A program made the position numbers and the translations under genes. The notes under the pieces were generated by a model. The model searched no databases. It was not told where the DNA came from and saw only the letters and a program-made list of their open reading frames with translations. From NCBI GenBank assembly GCA_951813535.1, contig OX638345.1, positions 1,501,029 through 1,565,028 on the forward strand: 64,000 nucleotides of DNA, in the 5' to 3' direction. Source of the stretch: an uncultured Dehalococcoidia bacterium (lineage in GTDB: Bacteria; Chloroflexota; Dehalococcoidia; Lucifugimonadales; UBA3495). Positions 50,736 through 58,951 of the stretch are shown here, piece after piece. Positions within the stretch are counted from its first letter, which is position 1. The number at the start of each line of letters is the position of its first letter.

Positions 50736-51326
50736 ATGATGAAAACGGCGGAAATGCTGGAAATATTCAACAGGCATCGCGGCGACGCCGTGGTGATACC
50801 CGGCCGCGGCGGTCGGTTCTGGGTCGAGATGAGCGAGCAACCCAATCGAGACCTTCCCCTGGGCGACCCAGCCATGGGTGGTCACGCTTCTTTCGCCCTC
50901 GGCCTTGCCCTCGCCATCCCGGACCAGAGGGTTGTGTTGTTCGACTCGGAAGGCGACGTGCTGATGGGAATGGGCGCTCTGCCCACCGTCGCCGAGAAGG
51001 CGCCGTCCAACCTCTACCACTTCATGCTGGACAACGGCGTGTATGCCACCACCGGCGGGCAGCCCGTTCCCAACGCGGAGCAGATGGAATACGACGTGGT
51101 GGCCCAGGGTTGCGGCTATCCCGCCACCTATGCCATCGACAACCTGGAGGACTTCGCGAGCCAGATCGAGGAGATCCTCAGTCAGCCGGGACCGGTGTTC
51201 GTCGCCTTGAAAATCGACCCCGATATAATCAACGAGCCAATCAACGCCCGTCCCCAATGGCAGCGGAAGACCCGCAACCAGGCCGTCGCCGATATGCAGG
51301 CCGAACTGGGTATCTCAATCGGGTGA
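50736..51326 (+). CDS. TPP-dependent decarboxylase beta subunit (sulfopyruvate decarboxylase ComE-like)
   Basis: Diphosphate-binding half of the split decarboxylase, 196 residues. GDPAMGGHASFALGLALA leads to the TPP/Mg motif, here SEGDVLMGMGALPTVAEK followed by LDNGVYATTGGQP, which is the GDG...NN type with EGD and DN. ComE-like C-terminus. The ATG at 50736 has GGAAG 8 bases upstream; a GTG at 50727 is possible. It works with the alpha subunit encoded just before it. The substrate-binding-fold gene at 49.1 kb lies on the same strand. Confidence 0.82.
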   Translation: MMKTAEMLEIFNRHRGDAVVIPGRGGRFWVEMSEQPNRDLPLGDPAMGGHASFALGLALAIPDQRVVLFDSEGDVLMGMGALPTVAEKAPSNLYHFMLDNGVYATTGGQPVPNAEQMEYDVVAQGCGYPATYAIDNLEDFASQIEEILSQPGPVFVALKIDPDIINEPINARPQWQRKTRNQAVADMQAELGISIG

Positions 51327-51520
51327 CGCGCCCGGTGGGACGCTGACGACGAGTGATTAATTGACATAAGCTGTGGTCCGCTATTGACCGTGTTCTGGGT
51401 CCATGCTGGTATCATGGATTCGGGTACGATCCGGCCGTTCGCGGCTGGCTCGAATAACAATAAAGTCCAATACCGCGCTGACGACGCCGGTAGCCGGGTC
51501 GCGGCGCCAGGAGGTGGGTG

Positions 51521-51856
51521 ATGCCGAGCAAAGGCAAACGGGTGGCGGCCCGGCAGAACGACCTGCGCCGCCGTCGTGGTGGCGCAAACCGCGCGACTGC
51601 GGTGCGAAATCCCGCCGCGGCATCGCCGGTGGCTGCTTCCGTGGCCGAAGCCGAGCATGATCGCTCTGCGGCAACCGCCACGGCTCAGGCTTCGGCCCCG
51701 GCGACTGCCGCCACCGGACGGCCCGCTTCAGCTCCCAGGGGGCGCCGTTTCGATCGACCCGCCGCGTACAACCACGTCGGTTCCGAGCTCACGCGGATCG
51801 GCATCTTTGCCAGCGTGTTGGTGGTTGTGCTCGTCGCAGTTTCCTTCGTGCTTTAG
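51521..51856 (+). CDS. small basic protein with C-terminal membrane anchor
   Basis: Protein of 111 residues. The first 25 residues are very basic (KGKRVAARQNDLRRRRGG), followed by an Ala/Thr-rich linker and one hydrophobic helix at about 88-111 (LTRIGIFASVLVVVLVAVSF) that ends the protein. The layout is that of a tail-anchored membrane protein. AGGAGG lies 6 bases before the ATG at 51521. It precedes uvrC by 28 bases on the same strand. I do not recognise a family. Confidence 0.6.
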   Translation: MPSKGKRVAARQNDLRRRRGGANRATAVRNPAAASPVAASVAEAEHDRSAATATAQASAPATAATGRPASAPRGRRFDRPAAYNHVGSELTRIGIFASVLVVVLVAVSFVL

Positions 51857-51884
51857 ATCCCCCGCGTGAGGCAGGGATCGGATC

Positions 51885-53741
51885 GTGGTTCGGCAGGAAT
51901 TCGACCATCGCTTGTTGGTGACCCCAGAACGCCCCGGCGTCTATCTGATGAAGAACGCCGGCGGCGCAGTGATCTACGTCGGCAAGGCCGCGGTCCTTCG
52001 CAACCGCCTCCGGTCTTACTTCGGTTCCCCCGCCGGTTTGGATCGCAAAACCCGGCGCATGGTCAGCGAACTGGCCGATTTCGAGTACATTGTCACCGAC
52101 ACTGAGGCCGAGGCCCTCATCCTTGAAAACACCCTCATCAAGCGCCACCGGCCCTATTTCAACGTCCGCCTCAAGGACGACAAGACCTATCCCTATCTGA
52201 AGGTAGACCTGTCCGAGGATTTCCCCCGGGTTTACATCACGCGGGGGGTCCACAAGGATGGCGCCCGCTATTTCGGGCCCTTCGCCAGCGCGGGCAGCGT
52301 CCGCCAGTCAATGGATCTGGTCAAGAAGCTGTTCCCCTATCGTTCGTGTACCAAGAAGATCACCGGAACGGACCCCCGCCCCTGCCTCGAGTATTACATC
52401 CACCGTTGTGTCGGCCCCTGTGCCGGCCTGGCCAGCCAGGATGAGTACGCTGAGGTCGTCAAGCAGGTGATCCTGTTTCTGGAGGGCAACACCGAAACTG
52501 TCACGGGTCAACTCCGTAACAAGATGGAAGCAGCCGCCGAGGAGTTGGAATTCGAGCGCGCCGCCGCGCTCCGTGACCAGATGGGCGCCATTCAGAAGTT
52601 CGAGGAAGAGCGCACCGTCAAGGTCGATTCCGGTCGCCAGACCGACCTTGACGCCATCGCTGTCTCCGTCGCCGCCAATGAGACCTGGGTCGAGGTGTTC
52701 TTCATCCGCCGTGGCAAGTTGATCGGACGCGATCATTTCTTCATGGAGGGTCCCCAGGATGGCGAGGCTGGCGAGATCATCGCTCAGTTCGTCCAGCAGT
52801 TCTACGCCACCGCCCTTGAAGTACCCCCCGTCGTCATGGTGCAGCACGACCCGCCCACCGAGGACGCCCAGATCCTGCAGGACTTCCTGCGTGGCCGCCG
52901 TGGTGGCGCGGTACGCATGTATCGCCCGCAGCGCGGCGAAAACCGCAAACTGATGGAGGTGGTGGCCGCAAACGCCGCCGAAGGCCTCGCCCAGCATCGG
53001 GTGAAGTGGTTGAACCGCTCCGACGCCATCCAGGGCGCGTTGACCGAGTTGGAAGAGGAACTCAGCCTGCCTGCGGCACCTCGGCGGATGGAGTGCTACG
53101 ACATTTCCCACATCCAGGGCAGCAACCTGGTCGGCAGCATGGTCGTATTCGACGACGGCAAGCCTCGCACGCGCGATTACCGTCGGTTCAAGATCAAGGC
53201 CGTGGACGGCGTGGACGACTACGCCAGCATGAAGGAGATGCTGACCCGTCGTTTCAAGCGTCTGAGCCAGGCCATCGCCAACCCTGATCCTGATGGCAAG
53301 GTTGATACGTGGGGAGTTGTGCCGGACCTGGTCATCATTGATGGCGGAAAGGGCCACCTCTCTGCGGCCCAGGAGGTGATGCTGCACCTCGGCTTGGAAC
53401 AGATCCCTTTGTGCTCGCTGGCCAAGGAAAACGAAGAGATATTCGTTCCCCATACCCCCGAACCCATCGTCCTGGCCAGGGATTCCCAGGCGCTCTACCT
53501 GATGCAGCGGATCCGCGACGAAGCGCACCGGTTCGCCATCAGTTTTCACCGCAACCTCCGTTCCAAGAGCAGCCTGAAATCTCCCATCGACATGGTCACC
53601 GGCATCGGACCCAAGCGTAAGCGCATGTTGCTCCGGCGCTTCGGGTCGCTTCAGGGCATCAAGGATGCCAGCGTCGAGGACATCGCGGCCGTGCCCGGCC
53701 TGACCAGATCGCTCGCGGTGCGACTGAAACAGACCATCTGA
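51885..53741 (+). CDS. uvrC: excinuclease ABC subunit C
   Basis: Dual-incision nuclease of nucleotide excision repair, 618 residues. N-terminal GIY-YIG domain (PGVYLMKNAGGAVIYVGKA, RLRSYF), the CxC-type motif around 150-175 (PCLEYYIHRCVGPCAG), the UVR helix pair near 205-240, the RNase H-like second nuclease with CYDISHIQGSNLVGSMVVF and VIDGGKGHL, and C-terminal HhH repeats ending VPGLTRSLAVRLKQ. Starts with GTG at 51885. Complete and normal in length. Confidence 0.95.
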   Translation: MVRQEFDHRLLVTPERPGVYLMKNAGGAVIYVGKAAVLRNRLRSYFGSPAGLDRKTRRMVSELADFEYIVTDTEAEALILENTLIKRHRPYFNVRLKDDKTYPYLKVDLSEDFPRVYITRGVHKDGARYFGPFASAGSVRQSMDLVKKLFPYRSCTKKITGTDPRPCLEYYIHRCVGPCAGLASQDEYAEVVKQVILFLEGNTETVTGQLRNKMEAAAEELEFERAAALRDQMGAIQKFEEERTVKVDSGRQTDLDAIAVSVAANETWVEVFFIRRGKLIGRDHFFMEGPQDGEAGEIIAQFVQQFYATALEVPPVVMVQHDPPTEDAQILQDFLRGRRGGAVRMYRPQRGENRKLMEVVAANAAEGLAQHRVKWLNRSDAIQGALTELEEELSLPAAPRRMECYDISHIQGSNLVGSMVVFDDGKPRTRDYRRFKIKAVDGVDDYASMKEMLTRRFKRLSQAIANPDPDGKVDTWGVVPDLVIIDGGKGHLSAAQEVMLHLGLEQIPLCSLAKENEEIFVPHTPEPIVLARDSQALYLMQRIRDEAHRFAISFHRNLRSKSSLKSPIDMVTGIGPKRKRMLLRRFGSLQGIKDASVEDIAAVPGLTRSLAVRLKQTI

Positions 53742-53781
53742 CCGGACCGACGCAGCAGGTGTCGGTCGCCGAGGTACTCCC

Positions 53782-55002
53782 ATGAACCGCCAGACCGCCC
53801 CGAACCTGTTGCCCCGTTCGGTCCCGCATCGCGGCCTCCGTCGGCGGAAGTGTCGCCGATTGATCCTCGCGTCACGGGTGAGCGCATCCGCGAATTCCTG
53901 GGGCAGTACGCGCTGGCCTCGCGGTGTCGCTACTCCGCCAGTGCTGGCTGCCGACCAGGGCGTCTTTCTGGTCAGGGCGCCGCGCACCGAACGGCGCGTG
54001 CTGGTCGCCCTGTTGCCGGCCAACGATCTGTCCGACATCCCGGATGAGGCGCCCACGGAGGCGGCTGCCGTCACCGTCAGAGAGTTGCGCTCTCATCGTG
54101 CTGCGGAGCTACTGGACGACGTTGACCCTCACACGGTGGCGGACATCCTGCGGGAACTGCCCTATGCGGAAGCAGCCGGGATGGTGGCGTGTCTGCACCG
54201 ACCGGAAGATGTGGCGGCTTTGCCGCAGTATCCTCCGGATTCTGCTGGCGGGATGATGACGCTGGACTTTCCCCACATCCGGCACAACATCACGGTTGGC
54301 AACGCCCTGGACGTGCTGCGGTTGTTCCGCGAGGATGCCGAAGGTTTTGGGGTGTGCATCTTGGATGACGGGCAGCGCCTCATGGGGGCGGTAAGCATCA
54401 CCCAGTTGGCCTTGGCGAGTCCCGCCAGATCTGCCGATGATCTCGCCGAACAATATGGACATCGCCTGGTGTCGGTTTCGCCGGACACCGACCGGAGAGA
54501 GCCCCACCGCCTGATGTCCCGATATCCGATGAGTATCATCCCAGTCGTCGACGAGAACCGCAGGGTGCTGGGCGTGATCCGGGCCGAGGAGGCGATGCAG
54601 ATCGGCGAAGAAGACGAAGCCGCCGCGGCAATGCTGGCGGCTTTCCTTCCGGTGGGTGCCGGCCAGGGTGGCATCGCCGGCACCCGGACGGTGACGCTGG
54701 TGGTGCTTGGCCTGGCTCTCGGGGAAGCGCCTCACCACAGCGGGGTCCGCCTGCTCGGACGCGAATTGCTGCTCGGCTCGTTCCAGTGCCTGGTGCTGGT
54801 GGCCGCCCTGGCGGGCCTTGGTGTGCCGCTGATATTCCGGCGACCGGGTATCGACCGCACGGTATCATCGGCAGTGTTGGTGACCACCTTCACCGACCTT
54901 TTGGGTTTTGAATTTTCTCGCGGCCGGCGGTCTGCTCGTGCGCTCGGTGGGATGACGCATTTGGTCCAACCCTGCCGGTCCCAGCCTTGCTATAAGTCTT
55001 GA
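53782..55002 (+). pseudogene. mgtE: degraded MgtE-type magnesium transporter
   Basis: Remnant of an MgtE Mg2+ channel. The N-domain pattern (AAELLDDVDPHTVADILRELPYAEAAGMV), a CBS pair (ITVGNALDVLRLF, PHRLMSRYPMSIIPVVDENRRVLGVI) and parts of the membrane domain (GLALGE, GIDRTVSSAVLVTTFTDLLGF) are recognisable, but the first membrane helix between the CBS pair and FLPVGAGQGG is missing, and another helix is lost further on. Before 53930 the homologous-looking text lies in another frame (SPIDPRVTGERIREFLGQ), so a frameshift is likely too. Probably non-functional, though the frame from 53782 is open. Confidence 0.6.
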
Positions 55003-55052
55003 CGTTACTTTACTATTGAAGTCGGCGCAGGTGCGCCTGGGGGATGTGTGGC

Positions 55053-55739
55053 ATGAACAAGCTCAGCATCACTTTGCCAGCCGGCAGTCACGTCTGTATT
55101 GAGTCCGACGATGCCGGGCTCGTTCGCGAAGTCCTGTACTCATTCATGCCACAAATCATCGGCGCCAACGGCGCCTCGTCGGAGGTGTCCGTCGCCAAAT
55201 CTGTGGAACCGCCGGCATATTCCAACGGTCACTCCGCGACTAATGGCTCGGCTCAGCACGTCGCCGAGACGCCACCGGTTGTGGTCGTAGCTGCCGAAAA
55301 CCATGGGCCTCCTCCGGTCGGACCTGCCGTTGCCGTCGCCCACGTTGCGCCGCCTCCGCCCACCGTGGCCCGGAGCGCTGAACCCGCCCAGCCTCCGCCG
55401 GCGAACGCCACCGAAACGATGTCACCTTCCGAGCACGAGTACATCGCATTCTGCCAGCGGGTCAACCCATTGGGCGATATGCGCCGGGTGGTGGTTGCCG
55501 CCGAAGCGGCGCACCGATATCTCAACATAACCAGCGTCGACCCCGATAGCCTGGCTCATCTGTTCACCCTGGCCGGATGGCCCATCCCGCACAGCTTCGT
55601 TCAGACGCTGCGTAACGCCGCGCGCACCAAGTTCCGGTGGCTGGAGCGGATCCCCGGCTTGTCGGGCCACTACAAGGTGACCAATACCGGCCGCAGCATT
55701 GTCCTCGGTGAAAACGAGGTCAGGACCGAAGCGGAATAA
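55053..55739 (+). CDS. two-domain protein with Pro/Ala-rich linker and C-terminal winged-helix-like domain
   Basis: Protein of 228 residues that I do not recognise. A short N-terminal module (1-35, LSITLPAGSHVCIESDDAGLVREVL) is joined by a linker rich in Pro, Ala and Val (about 45-125) to a C-terminal domain (EYIAFCQRVNPLGDMRRVVVAA, SFVQTLRNAARTKFRWLERI, GHYKVTNTGRSIVLG). That domain has the helix-helix-helix-wing pattern of a winged helix. No membrane segment. The ATG at 55053 is preferred to a GTG three codons earlier. Single gene. Confidence 0.55.
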   Translation: MNKLSITLPAGSHVCIESDDAGLVREVLYSFMPQIIGANGASSEVSVAKSVEPPAYSNGHSATNGSAQHVAETPPVVVVAAENHGPPPVGPAVAVAHVAPPPPTVARSAEPAQPPPANATETMSPSEHEYIAFCQRVNPLGDMRRVVVAAEAAHRYLNITSVDPDSLAHLFTLAGWPIPHSFVQTLRNAARTKFRWLERIPGLSGHYKVTNTGRSIVLGENEVRTEAE

Positions 55740-55830
55740 TCGGGCCCAGGCTCGTGTAGTACAATGATCGCTGCTGCCGCGCGCCGTGCGTCGGCATCCC
55801 TATTCCGGTTCGCGTATTAGGAGTTTCGCC

Positions 55831-57249
55831 ATGCGCATGTACATCTGCGGCGAGTGGGTCGACCGCGATGAAAAGATGCCCGTCATCAATCCCTTCGACC
55901 AGTCCGCGTTCGACACCGTACCGCGAGGGTCCGCTGCCGACGTTCAGGCCGCTATCGCCAGCGCCGTTCGGGGCGCGGCGGTGATGGCCAAGTTGCCCGC
56001 CCACCGTCGCTACACGATTCTCAAGCGGGCCGCCGACCTGATGGAAGAACGCGCCGACGATCTCGCTGAGACAATAACTCGCGAGGAGGGAAAGGTCATA
56101 GCCGAAGGTCGCGGTGAGGTCCAGCGCGCCATCCAGACCATCACCCTGTCCGCCGAAGAAGCCAAGCGCCTGCACGGGGAAACGGTCCCGTTGGACTCGG
56201 CGCCAGGAGTGGTCAATCAGTTCGGTTTCACGATTCGCGTCCCAGTGGGCGTCGTAGCCGCCATCGCGCCGTTCAACTTTCCCCTGAATCTAGTGTGCCA
56301 CAAGGTGGGACCGGCCCTTGCTGGCGGGAACGCCGTCATCCTCAAGCCCGCCGGTGACACTCCGCTTTCCGCCTTGAAGCTGACCGAGATCCTCTTGGAA
56401 GCCGGCCTTCCCGAAGAAGCCATTCAGACCATCACCGGCTCCGGCGCGGAGATCGGCGATGCGATCACGGGTTCTTCCGACGTGCGCAAGATCACCTTCA
56501 CCGGCAGCATGGAAGTGGGTGACCAAATTTGTCGTAACGCCGGCATCAAGAAAGTGACCATGGAGTTGGGGTCCAACAGCCCCCTGATCATCATGTCCGA
56601 CGCCGACATCGAGAAGGTGGCGGCCGCCACGGTCTCCAGCGGTTTTGCCAATGCCGGTCAGGTCTGCATCTCCACGCAGCGCGTCTTCGCCGCCCGCACC
56701 ATCTACGCTGACCTGCTCGACGCGCTGGTCAAGCCCACCCAGGAGTTCAGCGTCGGCAATCCCTTTGACGAAGACGTCAAGATGGGCCCGATGATCCGCC
56801 AAACCGACGCCGAGCGTGTCGAGGGTTGGATTGCTGAAGCCGTGAGTCAGGGCGCCCGGGTCATTGCCGGCGGTGGTCGAGAAGGGACAATGCACACGGC
56901 GACTGTGGTGGCCGATGCCCGTCCGGAAATGCTCATATCCCGCGAGGAACTATTCGGTCCTGCCGTCGCGGTCAGCGCTTTCGATGACATCGACGATGCC
57001 ATCGCCAAGGCCAACGACACGCGCTTTGGCCTCTCGGCAGGCATCTTTACCCAGAACGTTGACTGGGCCATGAAGTTCGCCCAGGAAGTTCATTCGGGTA
57101 ACCTGCACATCAACTCCTCCCCGCAATGGCGCGCCGACGTCATGCCTTACGGCGGTCTCAAGGACAGCGGGATGGGGAAGGAAGGTCCCGCCTACGCCAT
57201 CGAGGAGATGACCGAGTTGAAGATGGTTGTGTTCCACCTCGGCGGTTAA
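55831..57249 (+). CDS. NAD(P)-dependent aldehyde dehydrogenase
   Basis: Aldehyde dehydrogenase superfamily member of 472 residues, oxidising an aldehyde to the acid in the cytosol. IAPFNFPLN with the oxyanion Asn near 149, the general base Glu245 in MELGSNSP, and the nucleophile Cys279 in NAGQVCIST are all present, as is GGLKDSGMGKEGP near the end. It is closest to the lactaldehyde/glyceraldehyde-3-phosphate (GapN-like) branch. TTAGGAG lies 9 bases before the ATG at 55831. A palindromic repeat and the second PIG-L gene follow. Confidence 0.9.
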   Translation: MRMYICGEWVDRDEKMPVINPFDQSAFDTVPRGSAADVQAAIASAVRGAAVMAKLPAHRRYTILKRAADLMEERADDLAETITREEGKVIAEGRGEVQRAIQTITLSAEEAKRLHGETVPLDSAPGVVNQFGFTIRVPVGVVAAIAPFNFPLNLVCHKVGPALAGGNAVILKPAGDTPLSALKLTEILLEAGLPEEAIQTITGSGAEIGDAITGSSDVRKITFTGSMEVGDQICRNAGIKKVTMELGSNSPLIIMSDADIEKVAAATVSSGFANAGQVCISTQRVFAARTIYADLLDALVKPTQEFSVGNPFDEDVKMGPMIRQTDAERVEGWIAEAVSQGARVIAGGGREGTMHTATVVADARPEMLISREELFGPAVAVSAFDDIDDAIAKANDTRFGLSAGIFTQNVDWAMKFAQEVHSGNLHINSSPQWRADVMPYGGLKDSGMGKEGPAYAIEEMTELKMVVFHLGG

Positions 57250-57288
57250 CCTTGGCGCATGTGCGCCAGCTAACCCTACCCAGATCAT

Positions 57289-57316
57289 CCGGGGGCGAAT
57301 GTTCATTCGCCCCTAC
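57289..57316. repeat. 28-bp palindromic repeat, copy 6
   Basis: GGGGCGAAT, GTTC, ATTCGCCCC as core (57292-57313), with the outer bases on the left arm diverged. It lies 26 bases upstream of the second PIG-L deacetylase gene. Confidence 0.78.
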
Positions 57317-57342
57317 CCATTCCAGGAAAACGGAGCGCCGAA

Positions 57343-58155
57343 ATGACCAGCAGACCCCATGGTATCGACGGCTGGGGATTTCCCAATCAGGAATATGCAC
57401 CCGAGCCTCGTGTGATGACCGAAGCGCCCCGCAGCGCGCTGGTTGTCACGCCCCATCCCGACGACGCGGAAGGCGGCTGCGGCGCAACCATGGCCAAATG
57501 GATCGCCGAGTCCGGCACCAAAGTGGTCATACTCATGTGCACCAACGGCAACAAGGGGACCGGAGACCGTACGTTCACTCCCGAGTCCCTCGCCGCCACG
57601 CGTGAGGTTGAGCAGCAAAACGCCGCCAACGTGCTCGGAGTGTCCGAGGTGGTGTTCCTCCGTTACGGGGACGGCGAGCTGGAAGACACTCACACCTACC
57701 GAGGCCAGGTGGTTCGCGAAATCAGACGCCATAAGCCTGAGGTGATTTTCGGCATCGATCCCTATCGCGTCACCTCTCACACCCACAGAGACCACCGCCA
57801 CAGCGGCCAGGCGGCGTTGGACGCTGCATTCTCCTATGCCTGGAGCTGGCAGGATTTTCCGGAGCAGATTGGGGAAGAAGGGCTTGAGCCTCATCGGGTT
57901 CGGGAGGCCCTGCTGTGGGGGTCCGAACGGCCCGACACCTTCATTTCTATCACCGAAGAACACATTCACCGCAAGGCCGAAGCCCTCAGCCAACATGCGT
58001 CGCAGATCAGCGCCCGTACCCGCTCCCAGCGCCTGGACCGAATGACCGAGGGTTCCCGGCTACAGGGTGAACGCTGCGGTGTGCCCTTCGCTGAGGGATT
58101 CCGGCGCATCGACTTCAACCTCGGCACGGAAGAGTGGTGGCTGCTGAACCGTTAG
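57343..58155 (+). CDS. PIG-L/LmbE-family deacetylase, second copy
   Basis: Zn-dependent deacetylase of 270 residues. ALVVTPHPDDAEGGCGATMAK supplies the catalytic Asp and metal ligands, and HTHRDHRHSGQA the third His in the HRDH form found in BshB-like bacillithiol or N-acetylglucosaminyl deacetylases. The N-terminal 25 residues are extra. It is only distantly similar to the PIG-L gene at 19.5 kb, but both are preceded closely by the 28-bp palindrome. Confidence 0.85.
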   Translation: MTSRPHGIDGWGFPNQEYAPEPRVMTEAPRSALVVTPHPDDAEGGCGATMAKWIAESGTKVVILMCTNGNKGTGDRTFTPESLAATREVEQQNAANVLGVSEVVFLRYGDGELEDTHTYRGQVVREIRRHKPEVIFGIDPYRVTSHTHRDHRHSGQAALDAAFSYAWSWQDFPEQIGEEGLEPHRVREALLWGSERPDTFISITEEHIHRKAEALSQHASQISARTRSQRLDRMTEGSRLQGERCGVPFAEGFRRIDFNLGTEEWWLLNR

Positions 58156-58172
58156 GCGTCGACCGAACGCCG

Positions 58173-58178
58173 TATAAT
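58173..58178 (+). promoter_or_regulatory. -10 element of repeat-protein gene
   Basis: A perfect TATAAT 20 bases before the GTG start at 58199; TTAGGC 15 bases upstream is a poor -35. Transcription would start close to the start codon, which fits the absence of a ribosome site. Confidence 0.4.
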
Positions 58179-58198
58179 GGGTTGGTCGAGAAACCGCC

Positions 58199-58948
58199 GT
58201 GGTGACAATCAATACAGCTGATGATCTGCTGCGTGCGCTGCGGGAAAACCCGGAGTGGAAAGAGGCGGTTCGGCGGGAAATTCTCACCGAGGAACTGGTG
58301 AGCCTGCCGGCCCGGTTCGACCGGTTCGCGGCGAGAACCGAGCAGTTCATAGATGAGCAGCGTCAGTTCAACGAGGGTCAGCGTCAGTTCAACGAGGGTC
58401 AGCGTCAGTTCAACGAGGGTCAGCGTCAGTTCAACGAGGGTCAGCGTCAGTTCAACACCACGGTGGAAGGCTTTATGGCCCGAACTGACCAGCGTTTTGC
58501 GAGAATGGAGGGCGATATTTCCGAGATGAAAGACAGCCATGCCATTGGCAAAACTGTCAGAGATGCTGAGGGTATCGCCCACGACATGGGTTATAAATTT
58601 GTCCGAACACTCAGTATCAGCGATTTGCTGGCGATGGTAACCAGCAACGACACTATCGATCTGGAAACCGGAGAACTGCGCAGCTTCCGCCTCGCCGACC
58701 TGGTTATCGAAGCTGCCGACGGGGACGGGGCTACCCATTACATCGCAATGGAGGTCTCTTACACCGCGGACGGGCGTGACACAGGCCGCGCCATGCGCAA
58801 CGCCGGATTCCTGACCCGGTTCACCGGGCATCCTGCCCACCCGGCCGTCGCCAGCATCCGCAACGACCGGGAGATCCAGAGCCTTATCGATAGCGGCCAG
58901 GTGTACTGGTACGAGCTCGAAGACCGTACACCAAGGCCCGGAGCCTAG
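58199..58948 (+). CDS. coiled-coil repeat protein with degenerate PD-(D/E)XK-like domain, paralogue B
   Basis: Protein of 249 residues. An N-terminal helical part (1-50) leads into four identical heptads QRQFNEG (about 54-81) plus a fifth partial one, a continuing coiled coil to about 115, then the same C-terminal domain as the 36.6-kb gene: ADLVIEAADGDGATHYIAMEVS and RDTGRAMRNAGFLTRFTG. As there, Ser replaces the Lys of a PD-(D/E)XK site. It starts with GTG and lacks a ribosome site. The different N-termini with shared C-terminal domains suggest a shuffled family. Confidence 0.62.
   Translation: MVTINTADDLLRALRENPEWKEAVRREILTEELVSLPARFDRFAARTEQFIDEQRQFNEGQRQFNEGQRQFNEGQRQFNEGQRQFNTTVEGFMARTDQRFARMEGDISEMKDSHAIGKTVRDAEGIAHDMGYKFVRTLSISDLLAMVTSNDTIDLETGELRSFRLADLVIEAADGDGATHYIAMEVSYTADGRDTGRAMRNAGFLTRFTGHPAHPAVASIRNDREIQSLIDSGQVYWYELEDRTPRPGA
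58358..58456 (+). repeat. four perfect 21-bp tandem repeats plus 15-bp partial
   Basis: The unit CAGCGTCAGTTCAACGAGGGT, given here as CAGCGTCAGTTC plus AACGAGGGT, repeats without change at 58358, 58379, 58400 and 58421, then 15 bases more. Perfect identity implies recent expansion; unit number may vary between strains. Confidence 0.92.
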
Positions 58949-58951
58949 CGA

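Noticed and set aside
45120-51326. Phosphonate biosynthesis from a PEP mutase (45120) and phosphonopyruvate decarboxylase (50199-51326)
   Set aside because: The 45120 protein lacks the EDKxxPKxNS motif of PEP mutase and the genes are 4 kb apart with unrelated genes between them.
52308-54074. Long open frame antisense to uvrC
   Set aside because: It mirrors uvrC codons, has no recognisable domain and no start signal; such antisense frames are common in GC-rich DNA.
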